A stretch of 59,445 bases of DNA from CAWJEL01 sp964647255 (GCA_964647255.1 CAZYGI010000019.1:1-59445), one strand, 5' to 3'. Positions 50,376 through 59,274 are shown, counted from the first letter of the stretch. Notes: a model not told the origin generated them from the sequence alone. Numbers and translations are program-made.

Positions 50376-51305
50376 ATGAGCACATCTGAGACCGATGCCC
50401 AGGAAATCCTTACGCGGCCGCCGCGCACACCCACACGCGATGCCATACGCGCGCTTTTTCGCACCAAGTCGGCCATCCTGGGCATGATTATCCTGCTCAT
50501 CCTGGTGCTCGTGGCGATCTTCGCGCCGGCGATTGCGCCTTACGATCCGAATAAAGTCCTGATCGGGATCGAGAAGATTAAGATGCGCGCCGCCCCCTGC
50601 ATCCACCTGCTGGGCTGTCCGGCGGATCAGCCGCAGCACATCCTGGGTGTGGACGGCAACGTGCGCGATTTCTTCAGCCGGGTGGTGTACGGTGCGCGCG
50701 TCTCGCTGATGATCGGGTTCTCCACCGTGGGATTTGCGATCATTATCGGCACGCTCCTGGGCGCGTTGGCGGGCTTCGCCGGCGGTTGGGTGGACAACGT
50801 CATCATGCGCTTCATGGACGTGCTGCTCGCCTTCCCGGCGTTGCTCCTGGCGATTGCGATCGTCACGGTGCTGGGCGAAGGGCTGGTCAATGCGCTGCTG
50901 GCCATCGGCATCGTGTCTATCCCCACCTATGCCCGCGTCGCGCGCGCGAATGTCCTGGCTGTTAAAGAGTGGGATTTCGTCATGGCGGATCGTTCGGTCG
51001 GCGCGCCGGCAAGCCGCATCCTGTGGCGCAGCATCTTGCCGCACACGCTGACCCCCCTGGTCGTGGCCGGCACGTTGGGCATCGCGACCGCCATCCTGGA
51101 CGCGGCGGCGCTCTCTTTTCTGGGGCTGGGCGCGCAGCCGCCGATGGCGGAATGGGGTTCGATGCTCGGCCAGGAGCGCAACCAGGTGTTTACCTCGCCG
51201 CACCTGGTCTTCTTCCCCGGCTTGATGATCATGTTGACAGTGCTGGCCTTTAATCTGCTCGGCGATGGGCTGCGGGACGCGCTGGACCCGAGATTGCGAA
51301 AGTAG
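50376..51305 (+). CDS. dppC: Peptide ABC transporter permease DppC
   Basis: A 309-residue DppC/OppC-type permease, partner of DppB. N-terminal cytoplasmic stretch, first membrane segment (about 36-56), EAA-type loop VREWD-like VKEWDFVMADRSVGAPASRILWRSILPH and the PDD-like C-terminal half. No DppD/DppF-type ATPase follows; the only ATPase in the cluster is GlnQ-like. GAGCTGACC is a weak ribosome-binding site. Confidence 0.9.
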   Translation: MSTSETDAQEILTRPPRTPTRDAIRALFRTKSAILGMIILLILVLVAIFAPAIAPYDPNKVLIGIEKIKMRAAPCIHLLGCPADQPQHILGVDGNVRDFFSRVVYGARVSLMIGFSTVGFAIIIGTLLGALAGFAGGWVDNVIMRFMDVLLAFPALLLAIAIVTVLGEGLVNALLAIGIVSIPTYARVARANVLAVKEWDFVMADRSVGAPASRILWRSILPHTLTPLVVAGTLGIATAILDAAALSFLGLGAQPPMAEWGSMLGQERNQVFTSPHLVFFPGLMIMLTVLAFNLLGDGLRDALDPRLRK

Positions 51306-51348
51306 CTTCGCCCGGTATAGGATTGCCCTTTGTGATCGCAGTGCAGCG

Positions 51349-51378
51349 AACGGCAGGTCCGTGGTTTGACCTGCCGTT
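51349..51378 (+). terminator. Hairpin between dppC and the HisM-type permease
   Basis: A perfect 11-bp stem (51349-51359 with 51368-51378) and 8-base loop in the 140-base gap; followed by TGTCATCC, so a weak terminator at most. It could separate the two permease sets. Confidence 0.5.
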
Positions 51379-51445
51379 TGTCATCCAACTGGCCGGAGGC
51401 CCCGGAAGTCCTCCAGAACTATTCTACTGAAGGGGGAATCGGAGC

Positions 51446-52303
51446 ATGACAGTAAAACCGCATTTGGATCCTGTGCAAGGACTGGGCGCAGGGGGCTTCA
51501 TGCCCAAGGCGCCGCGCCGGCCGTCGACCTTCGACCGCTGGTGGCTGTTGTTCGGCGCGGTCATCCTCTTGGTCGCGTTCTTAGTCTTTGTCGTCCGCAA
51601 GCCCTACCACGAGATCTTCCTCTTCTTGCTGGATGGCGTCGGCGTCACCCTCAAGCTGACTTTGGTGTCATTCGTTTTCATCCTGATCGTGGGCATGATC
51701 GGCGGATTGGGCCGCGTCTCGAACGCCAGGGTGCCGGCCTGGATTGCCTCGCTGTACGTCGAGGTCGTGCGCGGCATCCCCGTGCTGGTGTGGCTGCTGT
51801 GGATTTGGTTCGCGCTGCCCCAACTGCTGCAAATGCTCGGCAGGAGCCTGCTGGGTTGGGCGCCCACGGTCGGCCGGTTCCTGGTCAACTTCAAGCTCCA
51901 GCCCTTCGTGGCCGCGGTCGTGGGCTTTACCTTCGCCTACGGCGCGTACATGACCGAAGTCTTTCGGGCCGGCATCCAGTCTATCCCGAAGGGTCAGATG
52001 GAGGCGGCGCGCTCGCTCGGCATGACCTACCTGCAGGCGATGCGCTACATCGTGCTGCCGCAGGCCATCCGGGTCATCCTGCCGCCCGTCAGCAACGAGT
52101 TTGTGACGCTGCTTAAGGATTCGTCGTTGGTCTCGATTCTTGCCGTCTCTGACTTGACCCGGCGCGGGCGTGAATACGTTGCCACCAGTTTCGACAGCTT
52201 CAATACCTTCACCATGGTGGCGTTGATCTATCTGATCCTGACGCTTTTCTTCACCCGCGTCACCACGGCGGTCGAAAAGAACATGGCCGTCGAGAAGCGG
52301 TAG
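51446..52303 (+). CDS. Polar amino acid ABC transporter permease (HisM/GlnP type)
   Basis: A 285-residue permease of the polar amino acid family. After a short soluble N terminus comes a membrane segment (about 34-52), then LLDGVGVTLKLTLVSF, VEVVRGIPVLVWLLWIWF, and the EAA loop SIPKGQMEAARSLGMTYLQAMRYIVLPQAIR with SNEFVTLLKDSSLVSIL. It should pair with a family 3 binding domain, which in this cluster exists only as the first half of the fused lipoprotein. GGGGGAATCGGAGC precedes the ATG. Confidence 0.9.
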   Translation: MTVKPHLDPVQGLGAGGFMPKAPRRPSTFDRWWLLFGAVILLVAFLVFVVRKPYHEIFLFLLDGVGVTLKLTLVSFVFILIVGMIGGLGRVSNARVPAWIASLYVEVVRGIPVLVWLLWIWFALPQLLQMLGRSLLGWAPTVGRFLVNFKLQPFVAAVVGFTFAYGAYMTEVFRAGIQSIPKGQMEAARSLGMTYLQAMRYIVLPQAIRVILPPVSNEFVTLLKDSSLVSILAVSDLTRRGREYVATSFDSFNTFTMVALIYLILTLFFTRVTTAVEKNMAVEKR

Positions 52304-52312
52304 GGGGCCACA

Positions 52313-53053
52313 ATGCCAGACAAAATCATCGAAATGAAGCACGTTCACAAATGGTTCGGCCGCACGCATGCGCTGGACGACGTCAGCATCGAGGTGGAGC
52401 CCGGCGAAGTGCTGGTGATCATCGGTCCGAGCGGCTCGGGCAAGTCCACATTGCTGCGCAGCATCAACCACCTGGAGTCGGTCAACTCCGGCGAGATCAT
52501 CGTGGATGGCATTGCGCTAACGCACAAATCCACGGATATCAACGCGGTGCGGGCCGAGGTGGGCATGGTGTTCCAGCAGTTCAACCTCTTCCCGCATCTG
52601 ACCGCGCTGCAGAATATCACCCTGGCCCAACGCATCGTGCGCAAGCGGGCCGAGGCGGAGGCGGAGCAGCGGGCGCGCAGCTTGTTGGAACAGGTGGGCA
52701 TCCCTGAGAAGGCCGACTCATATCCCGGTCAGCTTTCCGGCGGGCAGCAGCAGCGCGTCGCCATTGCCCGCGCCCTGGCGATGGACCCCAAGATCATGCT
52801 CTTCGACGAGCCGACCAGCGCGCTCGACCCGGAGATGATCAAAGAGGTGCTCGACGTGATGCTCGACCTGGCGAAAACCGGCATGACGATGGTGTGCGTG
52901 ACGCATGAGATGGGATTCGCCAAGGCTGCGGCCCGGCGCATCGTGTTCATGGCCGAGGGCAAAATCGTGGAGGAGGCCGACCCGGAGACGTTCTTCACTG
53001 CGCCCAAGCACGAACGCACCAAACAGTTTTTGAGCAATATCCTGGATCGGTAG
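52313..53053 (+). CDS. Polar amino acid ABC transporter ATPase (GlnQ type)
   Basis: A 246-residue ATPase: Walker A GPSGSGKST, VGMVFQQFNLFPHLTALQN, signature LSGGQQQRVAIARAL, Walker B IMLFDEPTSALDP and H-loop VTHEMGFAKAAARR, all as in GlnQ/HisP. GlnQ-type ATPases work with HisM-type permeases. It is the only ATPase gene in this cluster, so it is unclear what powers the DppBC pair. It starts nine bases after the permease stop behind GGGGG. Confidence 0.92.
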   Translation: MPDKIIEMKHVHKWFGRTHALDDVSIEVEPGEVLVIIGPSGSGKSTLLRSINHLESVNSGEIIVDGIALTHKSTDINAVRAEVGMVFQQFNLFPHLTALQNITLAQRIVRKRAEAEAEQRARSLLEQVGIPEKADSYPGQLSGGQQQRVAIARALAMDPKIMLFDEPTSALDPEMIKEVLDVMLDLAKTGMTMVCVTHEMGFAKAAARRIVFMAEGKIVEEADPETFFTAPKHERTKQFLSNILDR

Positions 53054-53097
53054 CTTGCAAACTTATTGGGCGAAACTTCTCTCTCCTACGTCTGTTA

Positions 53098-53106
53098 TGC
53101 TAGAAT
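53098..53106 (+). promoter_or_regulatory. Putative extended -10 promoter of plsY
   Basis: TGCTAGAAT fits an extended -10 (TGnTAGAAT) in the gap after the GlnQ gene. No -35 box is evident. Confidence 0.35.
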
Positions 53107-53119
53107 AGCGGTGGATTCA

Positions 53120-53169
53120 AAAACGCAAAACGCACCTGCGCACACAGCGTTGGCTGCGTTTTGCGTTTT
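53120..53169 (+). terminator. Hairpin in front of plsY
   Basis: A perfect 15-base inverted repeat (53120-53134 with 53155-53169) made of AAAACGCAAAACGCA and its complement, 20-base loop, ending in T-rich sequence. It probably ends the transporter transcript. If the -10 at 53101 is used it would also lie in the plsY leader. Confidence 0.6.
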
Positions 53170-53216
53170 GCGTTCTCAACTGAACGGCTCATCCCTGGAA
53201 AAGAGGTTTGCGAACA

Positions 53217-53828
53217 ATGGTGTGGTATCGGTTGCTGCTGGCCGCTGTGGCCGCCTATTTGTTCGGGGCGATCCCCGTCGGTTATCTTGTGATCTACGCA
53301 ATGAAGGGCCGCGACCTCCGCACGATCGGCAGCGGGCGGACGGGCGGCACCAACGCGATGCGCGCCGGCGGCTCATGGGCCGGGATTTTGACGGGCGCAG
53401 GCGATATCCTCAAGGGAATCGCCGCTGTGCTTGCGGCGCGCGCGATCGCGGGGCATGTCCCTGCGGTTGAGACGCTGGCCGGGGTTGCGGCTGTCATCGG
53501 CCACAACTGGTCGGTCTTTTTGGGCTTTCGGGGCGGCGCGGGCACTGGCCCGAACGTCGGCGCGTGCATCGCCCTGTGGCCGCTATCGGCCGTGTGGCTG
53601 ATCCCGCTCCTGCCGTTCGGCATCAATGTGATCCGCTATGCCTCGGTCACCTCGTTGGTTATCGCCGCGGTCATCCCGATCACCCTGGCGATCCGCGCGG
53701 CGTTCGGCTATGGTCCCTGGCTGCATGTGCTCTACGGCGTGCTGGCTGCCGCGGCTGTGACCTGGGCCTTGCGCCCCAACATCAAGCGCCTTCTCAGTGG
53801 GACCGAGCCGCGCGCCCCGAAACTGTAA
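53217..53828 (+). CDS. plsY: Acyl-phosphate:glycerol-3-phosphate acyltransferase
   Basis: A 203-residue membrane enzyme that acylates glycerol-3-phosphate using acyl-phosphate, the first step of phospholipid synthesis. Family motifs: LFGAIPVGYLV, GSGRTGGTNAMRAGG and GHNWSVFLGFRGGAGTG; the usual FxGGKG here reads FRGGAG. Five or so membrane segments. ATG 53217 is preferred; TTG at 53208 would add three residues. A strong terminator follows. Confidence 0.9.
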   Translation: MVWYRLLLAAVAAYLFGAIPVGYLVIYAMKGRDLRTIGSGRTGGTNAMRAGGSWAGILTGAGDILKGIAAVLAARAIAGHVPAVETLAGVAAVIGHNWSVFLGFRGGAGTGPNVGACIALWPLSAVWLIPLLPFGINVIRYASVTSLVIAAVIPITLAIRAAFGYGPWLHVLYGVLAAAAVTWALRPNIKRLLSGTEPRAPKL

Positions 53829-53862
53829 TTGAAGTGCGCGTAACTGGCGCATCGCCGTTGGC

Positions 53863-53895
53863 CGGACCGGGAGCCTTTCCCGGTCCGCTTTTTTG
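53863..53895 (+). terminator. Rho-independent terminator of plsY
   Basis: A 10-bp stem (53863-53872 with 53878-53887), 5-base loop, then CTTTTTTG. Confidence 0.9.
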
Positions 53896-54161
53896 TTGCC
53901 TTGCGCGAGCCGTCCGCATGCGAAATATGTCCCGTATCATTTACAAGTAGTCGCCCGCCGTGATATGGTTGCACTGGCTGGTTGCGGCGACGGGCTCGCC
54001 GCGGTAAGGTGTCAGCAGGCTAGCACCTCGCCACCAGGAATTTGAGGAGTCGTAGGGGCGACTTCAGTTGCCTTTTGGTAGGCGACGAACGATTGAAGTC
54101 GTTACTACTCTCCATCAAGATTGACGTGGCGAAAGTACTCGCTGACCTATCCCCATGATTA
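53896..54161. other. Gap before rubrerythrin with family B palindromic repeat
   Basis: No gene is seen here. The right half (about 54049-54110) holds the second family B repeat (CGACGAACGATTGAAGTCGT). A TTGACG at 54121-54126 may be a -35 for rubrerythrin, without a convincing -10. The rest shows nothing recognisable. Confidence 0.4.
54049..54110. repeat. Dispersed palindromic repeat, family B, copy 2
   Basis: Imperfect palindrome whose right half, reverse-complemented, reads GTAGTAACGACTTCAATCGT, close to the copy at 41216. Confidence 0.6.
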
Positions 54162-54176
54162 CAAGGAGACTGAACC

Positions 54177-54680
54177 GTGAAACCGATGACTCAAGAGGAC
54201 CTGTCAGGCGCATTTGCCGGCGAGAGCCAGGCGCATTTGAAGTATACGGTGTTTGCCGAAGTCGCTGAGCGCGAGAAACTGCCGAACGTCGCCCGGCTCT
54301 TCCGTGCTGCGGCCTATGCTGAGCAGATTCATGCCAGCAACCATTTCCGCGCCCTGCAGGGCGTGGGGAAGACAGTTGATAATCTCCAGGCGGCCTGGGA
54401 AGGCGAAACTTTCGAGATCAACGAGATGTACCCGGCGTACATCGCCGTGGCCGGGCTGGAGGGCGAGAAGCGGGCTCAGGGCAGCATGGAGGACGCGCTG
54501 GTGGCCGAGAAGGTGCATCAAGCGCTTTATGCGGCGGCCAAGCAAGCGGTATCAGCCGGCTCGGATGCTGCAGCCGAGCCGATCTGGGTCTGCTCCGCGT
54601 GCGGGTTCACCGGTGAAGGTGATGCCCCGGAGAAGTGCCCGGTCTGCGGCGCGGTGCGCACCAAACTGGTCATCTTCTAG
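54177..54680 (+). CDS. Rubrerythrin
   Basis: A 167-residue rubrerythrin that reduces hydrogen peroxide in anaerobes. The N-terminal four-helix domain (about 1-125) carries diiron-ligand motifs GESQAHLKYTVFAE and AYAEQIHASNH. The C-terminal rubredoxin-like domain has CSACG and CPVCG. The GTG start at 54177 follows AAGGAGACTGAACC; the next Met would be at 54186. It is followed by glpK. Confidence 0.92.
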   Translation: MKPMTQEDLSGAFAGESQAHLKYTVFAEVAEREKLPNVARLFRAAAYAEQIHASNHFRALQGVGKTVDNLQAAWEGETFEINEMYPAYIAVAGLEGEKRAQGSMEDALVAEKVHQALYAAAKQAVSAGSDAAAEPIWVCSACGFTGEGDAPEKCPVCGAVRTKLVIF

Positions 54681-54711
54681 CCCCTCTGCTTACGCAGACA
54701 GTCTGTTCCGC

Positions 54712-54756
54712 GGACGGCTGATGCTTGTCCTCAAGCAGGGCGATGCTCAGCCGTCC
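54712..54756 (+). terminator. Two-level hairpin between rubrerythrin and glpK
   Basis: An outer 10-bp stem (54712-54721 with 54747-54756) encloses a second 6-bp stem (54722-54727 with 54732-54737). It may act as terminator, regulatory hairpin or repeat. Confidence 0.4.
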
Positions 54757-54790
54757 AAGTTCTATTTCCCCGCTGGCAAGGAGAGACGCC

Positions 54791-56317
54791 ATGCCCCAGT
54801 ACGTAGGCGCGGTTGACCAGGGCACCACCAGCACGCGGTTCATGATCTTTGACCATGCTGGGCGGGTTGTCGGCGCGCATCAGCTTGAGCACACACAGAT
54901 TTATCCGCAGGCCGGTTGGGTCGAGCACGATCCGCTGGAGATTTGGGCGCGCGTTCAGGACGTGATGCAGGGCGCGCTACAGAAGGCCGGGCTGGCCGCG
55001 CGCGATCTTGCGGCCATCGGCGTCACCAACCAGCGCGAGACCGCGGTCGTCTGGAATCCGAAGACCGGCCAGCCCTGGTGCAACGCGATTGTCTGGCAGG
55101 ATACGCGCACGGATAAGCTATGCAACGAGCTGGCGCGCGGTTCCGGCCTGAGCGGCGGCGAAGGAAGCGGCCAGGACCGTTTCCGCCGCCAGACCGGCCT
55201 CCCGCTGGCGACCTATTTCTCCGGGCCAAAGCTCCGCTGGATTTTGGACAACGTGCCTGGCGTGGCCGAGGCTGCGGCGCGCGGAGAGGCGGTCTTCGGC
55301 AACATAGACACCTGGGTCATCTGGAACTTGACGGGCGGCTCAGCCGGCGGCGCGCACATCACCGATGTGACCAACGCCAGCCGCACCCTGTTGATGAACC
55401 TGCACACGCTGGATTGGGATGACGAGATCCTGGGCGTCCTGGGCATTCCGCGGCAAATGCTCCCGCGCATCCGGCCTTCGAGCGATCCGCAGATTTACGG
55501 CTACGCCTTGAGCGGCGTCCCCGTCTGCGGCGACCTGGGCGACCAGCAGGCCGCGTTGGTGGGACAAACCTGCTTTGGCGTCGGCGAGGCGAAGAATACC
55601 TATGGCACCGGCTGCTTCATGCTGCTGAACACCGGCACGATGCCCGTGCCGAGCAAAAGCGGCCTGCTGACCACCGTCGCGTATCGAATGGGCGACGCGC
55701 CCGCAGTCTACGCGCTGGAAGGTTCAATCGCTATCACCGGCGCGCTGGTGCAGTGGCTGCGAGACAATCTGGCCCTCTTCACCGAGTCGCGGATGGTCGA
55801 GGAGTTTGCAAAACAGGTCCCCGACAGTGGCGGCATTTATTTTGTGCCCGCGTTCTCCGGCCTCTTTGCGCCCTACTGGCAGTCAGATGCGCGCGGGGTG
55901 ATCGTCGGCCTGACGCGCTTCATCAACAAGGGCCACCTCTGCCGCGCCGCGCTGGAGGCGACCGCTTACCAGACCCGCGAAGTGCTGGATGCGATGGAGC
56001 AGGATTCCGGCGTGACGCTCACCAGCCTCAAGGCCGACGGCGGCATGGTCTACAACGATACGCTGATGCAGTTCCAGGCCGATATTCTGGGCGTGCCCGT
56101 GGTGCGGCCGGTGGTCTCCGAGACGACCGCCCTCGGCGCGGCCTATGCGGCCGGCCTGGCCGTCGGCTATTGGGATAGCCCGGATGATCTGCGCGCCAAC
56201 TGGCAGGTGGGGCACATCTGGCAGCCGGCGATGGCCGAAGGCGATCGGGCGCAGCTCTATCGCGGCTGGAAGAAAGCCGTGGGCCGGGCGATGCATTGGA
56301 TAGACGATGGACGATAG
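54791..56317 (+). CDS. glpK: Glycerol kinase
   Basis: A 508-residue FGGY kinase making glycerol-3-phosphate. It has AVDQGTTSTRFMIFD (ATP phosphate loop), GWVEHDPLEIW, TNQRETAVVWNPKTGQPWCNAIVWQDTRT, the active-site YGTGCFMLLNTG and the C-terminal LKADGGMVYNDTLMQFQADILG. The ATG at 54791 follows AAGGAGAG. It is the first gene of the glpKABC cluster, feeding G3P to GlpABC and to PlsY. Confidence 0.95.
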   Translation: MPQYVGAVDQGTTSTRFMIFDHAGRVVGAHQLEHTQIYPQAGWVEHDPLEIWARVQDVMQGALQKAGLAARDLAAIGVTNQRETAVVWNPKTGQPWCNAIVWQDTRTDKLCNELARGSGLSGGEGSGQDRFRRQTGLPLATYFSGPKLRWILDNVPGVAEAAARGEAVFGNIDTWVIWNLTGGSAGGAHITDVTNASRTLLMNLHTLDWDDEILGVLGIPRQMLPRIRPSSDPQIYGYALSGVPVCGDLGDQQAALVGQTCFGVGEAKNTYGTGCFMLLNTGTMPVPSKSGLLTTVAYRMGDAPAVYALEGSIAITGALVQWLRDNLALFTESRMVEEFAKQVPDSGGIYFVPAFSGLFAPYWQSDARGVIVGLTRFINKGHLCRAALEATAYQTREVLDAMEQDSGVTLTSLKADGGMVYNDTLMQFQADILGVPVVRPVVSETTALGAAYAAGLAVGYWDSPDDLRANWQVGHIWQPAMAEGDRAQLYRGWKKAVGRAMHWIDDGR

Positions 56318-56353
56318 ATCCTGGTCAATCGCTCATCGTCTGGTGAGGTATCC

Positions 56354-57922
56354 ATGACTGAGGAATTCGACGTCATCATCATCGGCGGCGGCGCGACGGG
56401 CGGCGGCACCGCGCTCGATCTGGCGCTGCGCGGGCTGCGGGTGGCGTTGGTCGAGCGGGCGGACCTGACCGACGGCACTTCGGGGCGCTACCACGGGCTG
56501 CTCCACTCCGGCGGTCGCTACGCGGTGCGCGATGCGGAGTCGGCGCGCGAGTGCATCGAAGAGAACCGCATCCTGCGCAAGGTTGTGCCGCACGCCATCG
56601 AGGACACCGGCGGCCTCTTCGTCCAAACGCCCGATGATGATCCGGCATACGCCGACAAGTGGGCCGCCGCCTGCCGGGCCGTGGGCATTGAGACCGCTGA
56701 GCTGACCGTTGCCCAGATGCTCCGCGAGGAACCGGCCCTCAATCCGTGTATCACCCGCGCCTTTCGCGTGCCGGATGCGTCGTGCGATGGGTTCGACCTG
56801 TTGACCGCGCTCGGCGCGGCGGTGAAGGCGCTTGGCGGCACGGTGCTGACGTACCATGAGGTGGTCAGCCTCGATCTGGCCCAGGGCGCGGTGGCGGGCG
56901 TGACGCTGCGCAGCAAGCGGACGGGCGAAGAGCGCCGCCTGGCCGCCCGGACGGTGGTCAACGCGGCCGGCGCGTGGGCGGGACAGATCGCAGCCCTCGC
57001 CGGGTGCTCGCTCACGGTGCGGCCCAGCAAGGGGACCATGGTCGCCATGGCCTATCGCTTCGTCAACACCGTCATCAACCGTCTGCACGCGCCCGGCGAC
57101 GGCGACATCCTGGTCCCGGTCGGCACGGTGGCCGTGATCGGCACCACCTCTGTCACCGTCCCCGACCCGAACGACACCAGCATCGAGCCGTGGGAAGTGC
57201 GGTTGATGCTGGAGGAGGGCGAGAAACTCGTGCCCGGGTTCAGTCAGGCGCGCGCGCTGCGGGCCTGGGCCGGTGTGCGGCCGCTGTACGAGGAAGGCAC
57301 AGCCACGGAAGGCCGCGAGGCCAAGCGCACCTTTGCCGTGCTGGATCATGGCGAGCGCGACGACGTGGCCGGATTGTTTACGGTCGTCGGCGGCAAGTTC
57401 ACCACCTACCGGCTGATGGCCGAGCGCGCGGCGGATATGGTCTGCGGGCAGTTGGGTGTGACCAAGCCCTGCGTGACCCGGGGCTACGTCCTGCCTGATG
57501 CGCGTCTGCCGATGATCACGCCCAAGACGCACTGGCTGGGGCATCGCCTGGAAGACGTTGAGACCGCCCGGCAGCCAGATCCGCTCATCTGCGAATGCGA
57601 GCTGGTCACGCGCAGCGACTTCGAGCGCGCCGCGGCCGGGCACGCCGACATCGTCGCACCGTGGGTGCTCGACGACTTGCGCCGCGACCTCCGTCTGGGG
57701 ATGGGGCCGTGTCAGGGCGGGTTCTGCGGCTACCGCGCCGCGGGCATCCTGCACGAGACGGGCCACCAGGACGCGGCCCAGGCCACCGCCGCGCTGGCCG
57801 ACTTCGCGCAGCGCCGCTGGAAGGGCCAGCGGCCGCTCCTGTGGGGACAAGGCCTGCGCCAGGCGCTGCTGGATGAGCAGATTGATCGCGGCATCCTGGG
57901 GCTGGACCGGCTGGAGCAATGA
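56354..57922 (+). CDS. glpA: Anaerobic glycerol-3-phosphate dehydrogenase subunit A
   Basis: A 522-residue FAD-dependent subunit oxidising glycerol-3-phosphate to dihydroxyacetone phosphate. The N-terminal FAD site is DVIIIGGGATGGGTALDLAL; RYHGLLHSGGRYAVRD follows. The C-terminal BFD-like [2Fe-2S] domain shows CECEL and CQGGFCGYRA. The start ATG 56354 follows TGAGG. It works with GlpB and GlpC. Confidence 0.93.
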   Translation: MTEEFDVIIIGGGATGGGTALDLALRGLRVALVERADLTDGTSGRYHGLLHSGGRYAVRDAESARECIEENRILRKVVPHAIEDTGGLFVQTPDDDPAYADKWAAACRAVGIETAELTVAQMLREEPALNPCITRAFRVPDASCDGFDLLTALGAAVKALGGTVLTYHEVVSLDLAQGAVAGVTLRSKRTGEERRLAARTVVNAAGAWAGQIAALAGCSLTVRPSKGTMVAMAYRFVNTVINRLHAPGDGDILVPVGTVAVIGTTSVTVPDPNDTSIEPWEVRLMLEEGEKLVPGFSQARALRAWAGVRPLYEEGTATEGREAKRTFAVLDHGERDDVAGLFTVVGGKFTTYRLMAERAADMVCGQLGVTKPCVTRGYVLPDARLPMITPKTHWLGHRLEDVETARQPDPLICECELVTRSDFERAAAGHADIVAPWVLDDLRRDLRLGMGPCQGGFCGYRAAGILHETGHQDAAQATAALADFAQRRWKGQRPLLWGQGLRQALLDEQIDRGILGLDRLEQ

Positions 57923-57925
57923 TCT

Positions 57926-59167
57926 ATGAGTGATGTTCTCGTTATCGGCGCAGGGCCGGCCGGGCTGCTGGCCGCCTGGATCGCGCGTCAGCGCGGGGCG
58001 CGGGTCAGGGTCATGGCGGCCGGCATCGGCACGACGCACGTGGCGCCGGGATGGATCCGGGTCCTGAATCACGTGCCAGGCACTTCTGAAGTGCCTGGCA
58101 CGTCCCTGGACGATTTTATCGCCGTGCATCCGGAGCATCCTTACGCGCTGGCCGGAGCGGACGCGCTGGCCGGCGGGCTGGCTGCGCTGCGTGAGGTGGG
58201 GCAGCAGGCGGGGTTTGGCTATGTCGGCGATTTGTCCGCCAACTTCCGCCTGCCGACCGCGTTGGGCGCAGTGGCCGAAGCCGCCCTTGTCCCGGAGAGT
58301 TTCGCGGCCGGCGATCTGCGCCGGTCGGGCGCCATGTTGATCGCCGGGCTGGCTGGCTGGCGTGACTTCTACCCCAAGCTGTGCGCCGAGAATCTGTCGC
58401 GCCAGGGCTGCACGGCCCAGGCCGCGACCTTTGACCTGCCGGAATTCCACACGAGCAAGTTCGACGCGACCCCGGCCGGGCTGGCGCGGCTGTTTGAGCG
58501 GCCGGACGTGCGCGAGCGGATCGCGGCGCAGCTCAAGCCGAAGTTGGACGGCGCAGTGCGCGTCGGCTTCCCCGCCGTGCTCGGCCTGGAACGCAGCGCC
58601 GAGGTCCAGCGTGACCTGGGCGATCGGCTCGGCGCGGCCGTTTTCGAGATCCCGACCCTGCCGCCCAGCGTGCCGGGGATGCGCCTGTTCAACGCGTTCA
58701 AGCGGGCGCTCACTCAGGCCGGCGTGCAGCTCTTGCTCGACATGACCGCGACGCGCGGCGTCATCGAGGGCGGCCGGGCGACCGGCATCGCCGTACCGGA
58801 CGTCGTGCGCGAGCGGATCTACCGGGCGGACACGATCATCCTGGCGACCGGCGGCCTCTACGGCGGCGGCATCGTCACGGATTACACCGGGATGCTGCGC
58901 GAGGCGGTCTTTGGCCTGCCGGTGCAGGCGCCCCCCGGCGATCTGAGCGGCTGGTTCGCGCCGCAGTTCCTCGGCAAGGCCGGGCACCCGATCCATGCGG
59001 CGGGCGTGCGCGCCAACGCACGGATGCAGCCCGTGGACGAGGCGGGCCGGGTGATCCTGGAGAATGTCCGCCTCGCCGGCAGGCTGCTCGCGGGCTCCGA
59101 TCCCCTGCTGGAAGGCTCGACCGAGGGCGTTTGGCTGGCGACGGCGTATCGGGCCGCCAGCCTGTGA
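57926..59167 (+). CDS. glpB: Anaerobic glycerol-3-phosphate dehydrogenase subunit B
   Basis: A 413-residue FAD/FMN-binding subunit that links GlpA to the iron-sulfur subunit GlpC. The N-terminal dinucleotide site is DVLVIGAGPAGLLAAWIA; later LATGGLYGGGI fits the family. A palindromic element at 58071-58103 sits in frame, adding VPGTSEVPGT at about residues 50-59, just before SLDDFIAVHPEHPYAL, where relatives have a shorter loop. The gene lies three bases after glpA. Confidence 0.9.
   Translation: MSDVLVIGAGPAGLLAAWIARQRGARVRVMAAGIGTTHVAPGWIRVLNHVPGTSEVPGTSLDDFIAVHPEHPYALAGADALAGGLAALREVGQQAGFGYVGDLSANFRLPTALGAVAEAALVPESFAAGDLRRSGAMLIAGLAGWRDFYPKLCAENLSRQGCTAQAATFDLPEFHTSKFDATPAGLARLFERPDVRERIAAQLKPKLDGAVRVGFPAVLGLERSAEVQRDLGDRLGAAVFEIPTLPPSVPGMRLFNAFKRALTQAGVQLLLDMTATRGVIEGGRATGIAVPDVVRERIYRADTIILATGGLYGGGIVTDYTGMLREAVFGLPVQAPPGDLSGWFAPQFLGKAGHPIHAAGVRANARMQPVDEAGRVILENVRLAGRLLAGSDPLLEGSTEGVWLATAYRAASL
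58071..58103. repeat. Palindromic coding repeat, copy 2 (inside glpB)
   Basis: A perfect 15-bp inverted repeat (58071-58085 with 58089-58103) around CTG, same core GTGCCAGGCACTT as in rdgB, in frame and encoding VPGTSEVPGT. Confidence 0.85.
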
Positions 59168-59274
59168 CCGCGGTGGTAGTGCGTATTTCCTGGTCCGTCG
59201 CATGCAGTTCTTCAACGGGCGCGAGCCATGGAATACGGAATACGAAATACGTCGTTTGAGGCGTTCGATCCCTT

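Noticed and set aside
54712..54756. A glycerol or purine riboswitch before glpK
   Set aside because: The two stems do not fit any riboswitch fold I know; left as a hairpin only.
56333..59215. A 960-codon open frame on the minus strand
   Set aside because: It is antisense to glpA and glpB, which have full family motifs. Its composition is the usual antisense pattern of GC-rich genes and no domain is recognisable.
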